Below, in pieces: positions 60,540-64,000 of a stretch of 64,000 nt of DNA. The notes under the pieces were generated by a model that did no database searches, was not told the origin of the DNA, and saw nothing but the letters and a program-made list of their open reading frames with translations. Both the position numbers and the translations under genes were made by a program. The DNA comes from an uncultured Sutterella sp. (GTDB taxonomy: Bacteria; Pseudomonadota; Gammaproteobacteria; Burkholderiales; Burkholderiaceae_F), in NCBI GenBank assembly GCA_900545275.1, contig UQYG01000002.1:62001-126000 (forward strand). The letters run 5' to 3'. Positions within the stretch are counted from its first letter, which is position 1, and every line of letters begins with the position of its first letter.

Positions 60540-62126
60540 TTACGCCGTCTTTCCGCGCCCCGTCGGAACGCGCACGGTGACGGTAAGCCCCCGCCCGTCT
60601 GCGGCGTCGGGATGCGCGTCTTCGAGCGTCACGACGGCCCCGAGACGGTCGGCATATGTCTTCACGATCGCCAGCCCAAGACCCGTCCCCGCCACGCCTG
60701 TTCCCGGAATGCGGTAGAAGGGATCGAAAACGCGCGTCCTCTCCGACTCGGGAATCCCCGGTCCGTCGTTCGTGACGGAGAGCACCAGAGCGTCGGCTCC
60801 GCGCTCGACCCTTACCGCAACGCGGCCGTTTTCGGGCGAATATCGGACGGCGTTTTCCAGGAGATTCCGGAGAATCGCTTCGAGCGCCGAAGAAGAAATC
60901 CCTTCGACCGGCGCTTCCTTCGTACCGTCGCCCTCCACGCCCGAAACCAGCCATTCGATTCCCTTTTTGTCGGCCGCGTCAAGAAGAGGCTCCACGAGCC
61001 GACCGATCAATTCCGAGAGATACCAGGATTCGTTCCCGGCGTTGGGCGCGTCGGCTTCGCCGGCCTGCGCGCGGGCAAAATGCAGAAGCTGCGAGAGCTG
61101 GTGCACGGCCCGCTCCAACCCCTGCGTGAGGTTCGCGACGACGGGTTTGGCTTCGTCAGGCAGGGGCAGTTTGGCAAGGTGCTCCGCTTCGATCGTGAGC
61201 GACGTCAGGGGCGAGCGTAGCTCGTGCGCCGCATCGGCCGAAAAACGCAGCTCCCGAACGCGCGCCGCCTCGACGCGGGCGAGAAGGTCGTTGACGGCCT
61301 CCACGAAAGGCCGCGTTTCTGCGGGAACCTTCTCGACGGGCAGAGGCGTCCATCGGTTTTCGTCGCGCTCGCGCACGTCTTTCGCGGCCCGCTGCAGCGG
61401 CCGGAAGGCAAGCCACAAGACGCCCGCCACGACGCCGAGCAGAATCGGCAGGAGGATGAGGAGCGGCTGTACGGCGGCGTAGGCTCTCGCCTGCGCCTCC
61501 TCCTCGATGACGAACATGGGGTCGGCGACCGCCGTATAGCTCCCGTCCGGGAGAAAAATGAGACAAAGCCGATGTTCGTCGCCGTGGATCGTGACGTTCG
61601 AAAAGCCTCCCTTCACGGCGTCGTCGAAGCGCGCCACTTCGGCCCGACCGCCCGTGTGCCGCATGCGCACGAGCACGTCGCGGCCCGCCGGAATCGACAT
61701 GCGTCCGTTCTCGGGCGAAACCTCCGCAAGAAGACACTCGGCCGCCCCGCTCCAGGGGCAGCTCCCGTCGCGCATGTGGCGGTGCCGGCCCATGCCGCGG
61801 TGCATGCGGCCCCGGCCATGCATCTCCGGCGGCGAAGGCGGCGCCCCGTTTCGCATTTCGTCTTCGAGCGCCCGCTCGAACGTTTCGGGCGGCATCGTGA
61901 GCGCCCCGGGAATCCGGTTGACCACGTCGGCCCGCGCGAGCGACGACGCAACCTCCGCCAATTCGACGTCCTGCGCGGCCAAGGCGTCGGCCTTGGTGCT
62001 TCGGTAGGTGATGTAGGCGGTCGCGGCGGTGAAGGCAAAGAGCGCCGCAACGAGCGCCGCGGTCGTGCGAAGGAGCACGGATCCGCCCGGCGGAAACACT
62101 TTCTTCAAGACGTCTGCGGCTTTCAC
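60540..62126 (-). CDS. Sensor histidine kinase, QseC/PmrB-like
   Basis: 528 residues, choosing GTG 62126 whose codon overlaps the response-regulator stop (GTGA) and has GGGAGA upstream. One N-terminal membrane segment, a periplasmic domain of about 165 residues with a His/Met/Arg-rich stretch (HGRGRMHRGMGRHRHMRDG, about residues 103-121) that may bind metal, a second membrane segment, HAMP, HisKA with AHELRSPL, and HATPase with NLLENAVRY, DGPGIP and GTGLGLAI. Pairs with the response regulator upstream. Stimulus unknown; the His-rich loop hints at metal or cationic stress. Confidence 0.87.
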   Translation of the reverse strand: MKAADVLKKVFPPGGSVLLRTTAALVAALFAFTAATAYITYRSTKADALAAQDVELAEVASSLARADVVNRIPGALTMPPETFERALEDEMRNGAPPSPPEMHGRGRMHRGMGRHRHMRDGSCPWSGAAECLLAEVSPENGRMSIPAGRDVLVRMRHTGGRAEVARFDDAVKGGFSNVTIHGDEHRLCLIFLPDGSYTAVADPMFVIEEEAQARAYAAVQPLLILLPILLGVVAGVLWLAFRPLQRAAKDVRERDENRWTPLPVEKVPAETRPFVEAVNDLLARVEAARVRELRFSADAAHELRSPLTSLTIEAEHLAKLPLPDEAKPVVANLTQGLERAVHQLSQLLHFARAQAGEADAPNAGNESWYLSELIGRLVEPLLDAADKKGIEWLVSGVEGDGTKEAPVEGISSSALEAILRNLLENAVRYSPENGRVAVRVERGADALVLSVTNDGPGIPESERTRVFDPFYRIPGTGVAGTGLGLAIVKTYADRLGAVVTLEDAHPDAADGRGLTVTVRVPTGRGKTA

Positions 62127-62797
62127 GACGTTTTCTCCCGAATGCGCCAACCGAGGCCCCGAATGTTTTCAATCGCGTCGCTTCCGATCTTCTTGCGAAG
62201 CGCATGAATAAGGTATTCGACGGCGTTTCCCTCGGGCTCGTCTCCGGGCGCGTAGAGCTTTTCCTCGAGCGCCCGCTTCGAGAGCACGGCTCCGGGCCGC
62301 ACGAGGAGCGCCGCAAGGAGCGCATACTCGCGCTTTGAGAGCGTCACGACGTCGCCGCCCACGGTGACGGCGTGCGTCACGGTATTGAGCGAAATGTTTC
62401 CCGCGCGCAAAACGTCGCCCGCGATCGGCCCCTTGCGGCGGGCCACGGCACGAAGCCGCGCGATCAGCTCCGACATGTGGAAGGGTTTCAGAACATAGTC
62501 GTCCGCTCCAGCGTCGAGGCCCTCGAGACGGCTCTCGAGCGCTTCGCGGGCGGTGACGATCAGGACGGGCAGACTTCCCTTGGGCGCAGGCATCGCGCGG
62601 ATGTTTTTGAGGACGTCGATGCCGTCCATCCCGGGCAGGCCCAGGTCGAGAAGCACGGCGTCGACGTCGTGCACGCGAAGCGCCGCGAGTCCCTCGGAGC
62701 CCGTCGGCGCATAGGTGACGACGTGCGCTTCGCTTTCCAATGCGGCGCTCACGGCCCGGGCGATGAAGGGATCGTCCTCAATGAGAAGAATGTGCAT
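62123..62797 (-). CDS. OmpR-family response regulator, QseB/PmrA-like
   Basis: 224 residues, ATG 62797. Receiver domain with acidic IEDD, phospho-acceptor Asp in LLDLGLPGMDG, and Lys in VLKPF; C-terminal winged helix (YLIHALRKKIGSDAIENIRGLGW). Overlaps the kinase gene, so the two are one operon. Confidence 0.92.
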   Translation of the reverse strand: MHILLIEDDPFIARAVSAALESEAHVVTYAPTGSEGLAALRVHDVDAVLLDLGLPGMDGIDVLKNIRAMPAPKGSLPVLIVTAREALESRLEGLDAGADDYVLKPFHMSELIARLRAVARRKGPIAGDVLRAGNISLNTVTHAVTVGGDVVTLSKREYALLAALLVRPGAVLSKRALEEKLYAPGDEPEGNAVEYLIHALRKKIGSDAIENIRGLGWRIREKTS

Positions 62798-62993
62798 GGG
62801 TTTCCCAAAGTGTTGGAGACGTTTGCATCCTTCGTTTTGGAAGGAGCCATGGGAAAAGTCTAACCGCCCCGCGCTCCTTTGGAGGGCGTCCGCCATGAAA
62901 GGACACAAAAGACCGGGCGTCTCCCGGCAACGCCGCCTCTCGATCCCTCATGGAATCGAAGGGACTTCGAGAGCGTCGTCGCAGCAGCCTTCA

Positions 62994-63239
62994 TCACTCG
63001 TCAAGCGCACGCCAGGCGACAAACGCTCGATCCTCCTCACTGAAGACGAGAGCAAGACGCATCTGCTCCCTCCCCTTTGCTTGTCCCAGTCCGTAACGAC
63101 GGTCTTTCATCTGGGAGAGAGCTTGTGCGAGACTTGCGGGCGCTTCGGCGTTTTTTTTTGCGACATACTTCAGCTCAATCACCCAATAACGGTTGTCTGC
63201 AGCCACTTCCAGATCACTGCGCCCCTTGGCGTTGTGCAC
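62994..63239 (-). pseudogene. Truncated PD-(D/E)XK nuclease-superfamily fragment (C-terminal part of a DUF1703/PDDEXK_9-like protein)
   Basis: The visible frame encodes GRSDLEVAADNRYWVIELKY (the D...ExK core), then ALAQMKDRRYG-like and LALVFSEEDRAFVAWRALDE segments. These match the C-terminal nuclease domain of larger AAA-ATPase/PD-(D/E)XK proteins. The 5' part is missing: immediately upstream is the terminator and stop of the DUF362 gene. Frame opens with GTG 63239, which may not be a real start. It looks like a remnant of a mobile or defence-linked gene. Confidence 0.6.
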
Positions 63240-63251
63240 CTCGATCCTCGG

Positions 63252-63290
63252 ACAAAACGGGCGCCGCCGGGTCTCCCCGACGACGCCCGT
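63252..63290 (-). terminator. Terminator of the DUF362 gene
   Basis: On the minus strand ACGGGCG ... CGCCCGT with inner paired bases, followed by TTTTGT. Confidence 0.65.
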
Positions 63291-63323
63291 CCCTCCGAAG
63301 GATGCGTGCTGCGGCGGTTGGCC

Positions 63324-64000
63324 TCAGACTTCAATCAAGTCGTACTGATCACTTCCCATGTGGAGTTCCCGCATGTAGGAGAGCTGACGCAGACCGCTGC
63401 GCGATTCGATGCGCTCGACCAGGTCGTGACGTTCCTTTTCGGGGAGCGCATAGACCAGGTCGATCGCCGCCTTGTCGATCGCGAGAATGTCGGTCGAGGC
63501 GAGAATCCCGATGTCGTTGGCCGTCGGTTCCGCGGCGCCCGTGCCGGCGCAGTCGCAGTCGACCGACATGCGGCGCATGACGGAGAGATAGGTGATGTGC
63601 CTGCCGAAATGATCCGTCACGGCCTTGCCGCCTTCGACCATGCGTTCCATGAAGTGCGGTCCGCCCGCCCAGTCGTTGTTTCCTTCGCGGTGAAGTTCGC
63701 GCTTGCCGCGCGCACCCGAAGCGCAGCCGATCGAGATGTTTTTGAGGCATCCGCCGAAGCCGCCCATCGTGTGGCCCTTAAAGTGCGTCAGAACGATCAT
63801 CGAGTCGTAGTTGAGAAGGTGCTTGCCGACGTGGACTTCCTTGAGCCACTTGCCGCCCATGATCGGCAGCGCAACGTCGCCCTCTTCGTCCATGATGTCG
63901 ACGGGCGAGAAGGTCCAGCCGTTCGTCTTGAGGACCTCGCGGTGACCGGCCGTCGTCTGACGGGGACTCGCATAGAAGACGTTGCACTCCACGATCGTGG
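63324..64000 (-). CDS. DUF362-domain protein, 5' part cut off by the window edge
   Basis: About 225 residues visible, ending at TGA 63324. The segment NYDSMIVLTHFKGHTMGGFGGCLKNISIGCAS is characteristic of DUF362 proteins, which are often linked to iron-sulfur clusters and anaerobic metabolism. The C-terminal ferredoxin part, if any, is not in this portion. The N-terminus lies beyond 64000. Confidence 0.78.
   Translation of the reverse strand, partial: TIVECNVFYASPRQTTAGHREVLKTNGWTFSPVDIMDEEGDVALPIMGGKWLKEVHVGKHLLNYDSMIVLTHFKGHTMGGFGGCLKNISIGCASGARGKRELHREGNNDWAGGPHFMERMVEGGKAVTDHFGRHITYLSVMRRMSVDCDCAGTGAAEPTANDIGILASTDILAIDKAAIDLVYALPEKERHDLVERIESRSGLRQLSYMRELHMGSDQYDLIEV

Noticed and set aside
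1..64000. CRISPR arrays, rRNA and tRNA genes, insertion sequences
   Set aside because: No regularly spaced repeats, no tRNA-like arms in the gaps, and no transposase or terminal inverted repeats were found by eye; a covariance-model search would be needed to exclude unusual RNAs.

Overview
The window looks like a chromosomal segment of a GC-rich, anaerobic or microaerobic Gram-negative bacterium, most likely a gut betaproteobacterium of the Sutterellaceae type. This is inferred from gene content: Tat-exported molybdoenzyme, multihaem cytochrome, haem-free fumarate-reductase-like flavoproteins, anaerobic ribonucleotide reductase, betaproteobacterial porin and short autotransporters. I cannot verify the species. 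Protein-coding density is high. The few long gaps are clearly AT-richer than the genes. I found no rRNA, tRNA, CRISPR array or insertion sequence.

Layout. 1-2003: 3'-truncated Tat-exported molybdopterin oxidoreductase. 2519-7540: a giant exonuclease-RecQ-UvrD fusion helicase. 7873-11570: a DMT exporter, then a secreted carboxymuconolactone-decarboxylase-like / alpha-beta hydrolase / cupin operon. 12007-17135: octahaem sulfite reductase MccA and a TtrS-like sensor kinase. 17239-22551: orphan tyrosine recombinase, a periplasmic M20 peptidase followed by a small secreted protein made only of an M20 lid domain, and a MATE exporter. 22634-27449: BOF-family protein, the mltG-tmk-holB operon and divergent ygfZ. 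27794-31972: a speFL-like leader peptide, ornithine decarboxylase (speF) and putrescine/ornithine antiporter (potE). 32092-38341: DMT exporter, then on the minus strand ribokinase, nucleoside hydrolase, a hypothetical gene, nrdD and nrdG. 38569-42122: a MazG-like fusion and an M20 peptidase, with a divergent TetR regulator. 42338-47615: two FMN-binding flavoprotein reductases and a porin. 47740-50806: LysR regulator, DMT and MFS transporters. 51065-59335: two autotransporters flanking manganese pyrophosphatase, a DUF486 membrane protein and an amidohydrolase. 59878-64000: nitroreductase, a QseBC-like two-component system, a truncated PD-(D/E)XK fragment and a 3' part of a DUF362 protein.

How the parts fit. 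Respiration of inorganic sulfur compounds and small organic acceptors is a theme (molybdoenzyme, MccA, flavoprotein reductases, TtrS-like sensor). FNR-type dyads lie upstream of speFL and of the TetR gene. Peptide and amino-acid use is a second theme (two M20 systems, SpeF/PotE acid-stress or polyamine module). Nucleoside salvage couples a nucleoside hydrolase to ribokinase next to the anaerobic ribonucleotide reductase.

The most striking observations are: (1) a 40-codon ORF upstream of speF whose core matches the ornithine-sensing arrest peptide SpeFL of enterobacteria, followed by a C/T-rich, Rho-loadable-looking leader; (2) an M20 peptidase whose lid domain has lost the GGHS and GGxxVN motifs, followed 11 bp later by a separate secreted protein that carries exactly those motifs; (3) MccA with the diagnostic CX15CH haem site but no accessory mcc genes in view.
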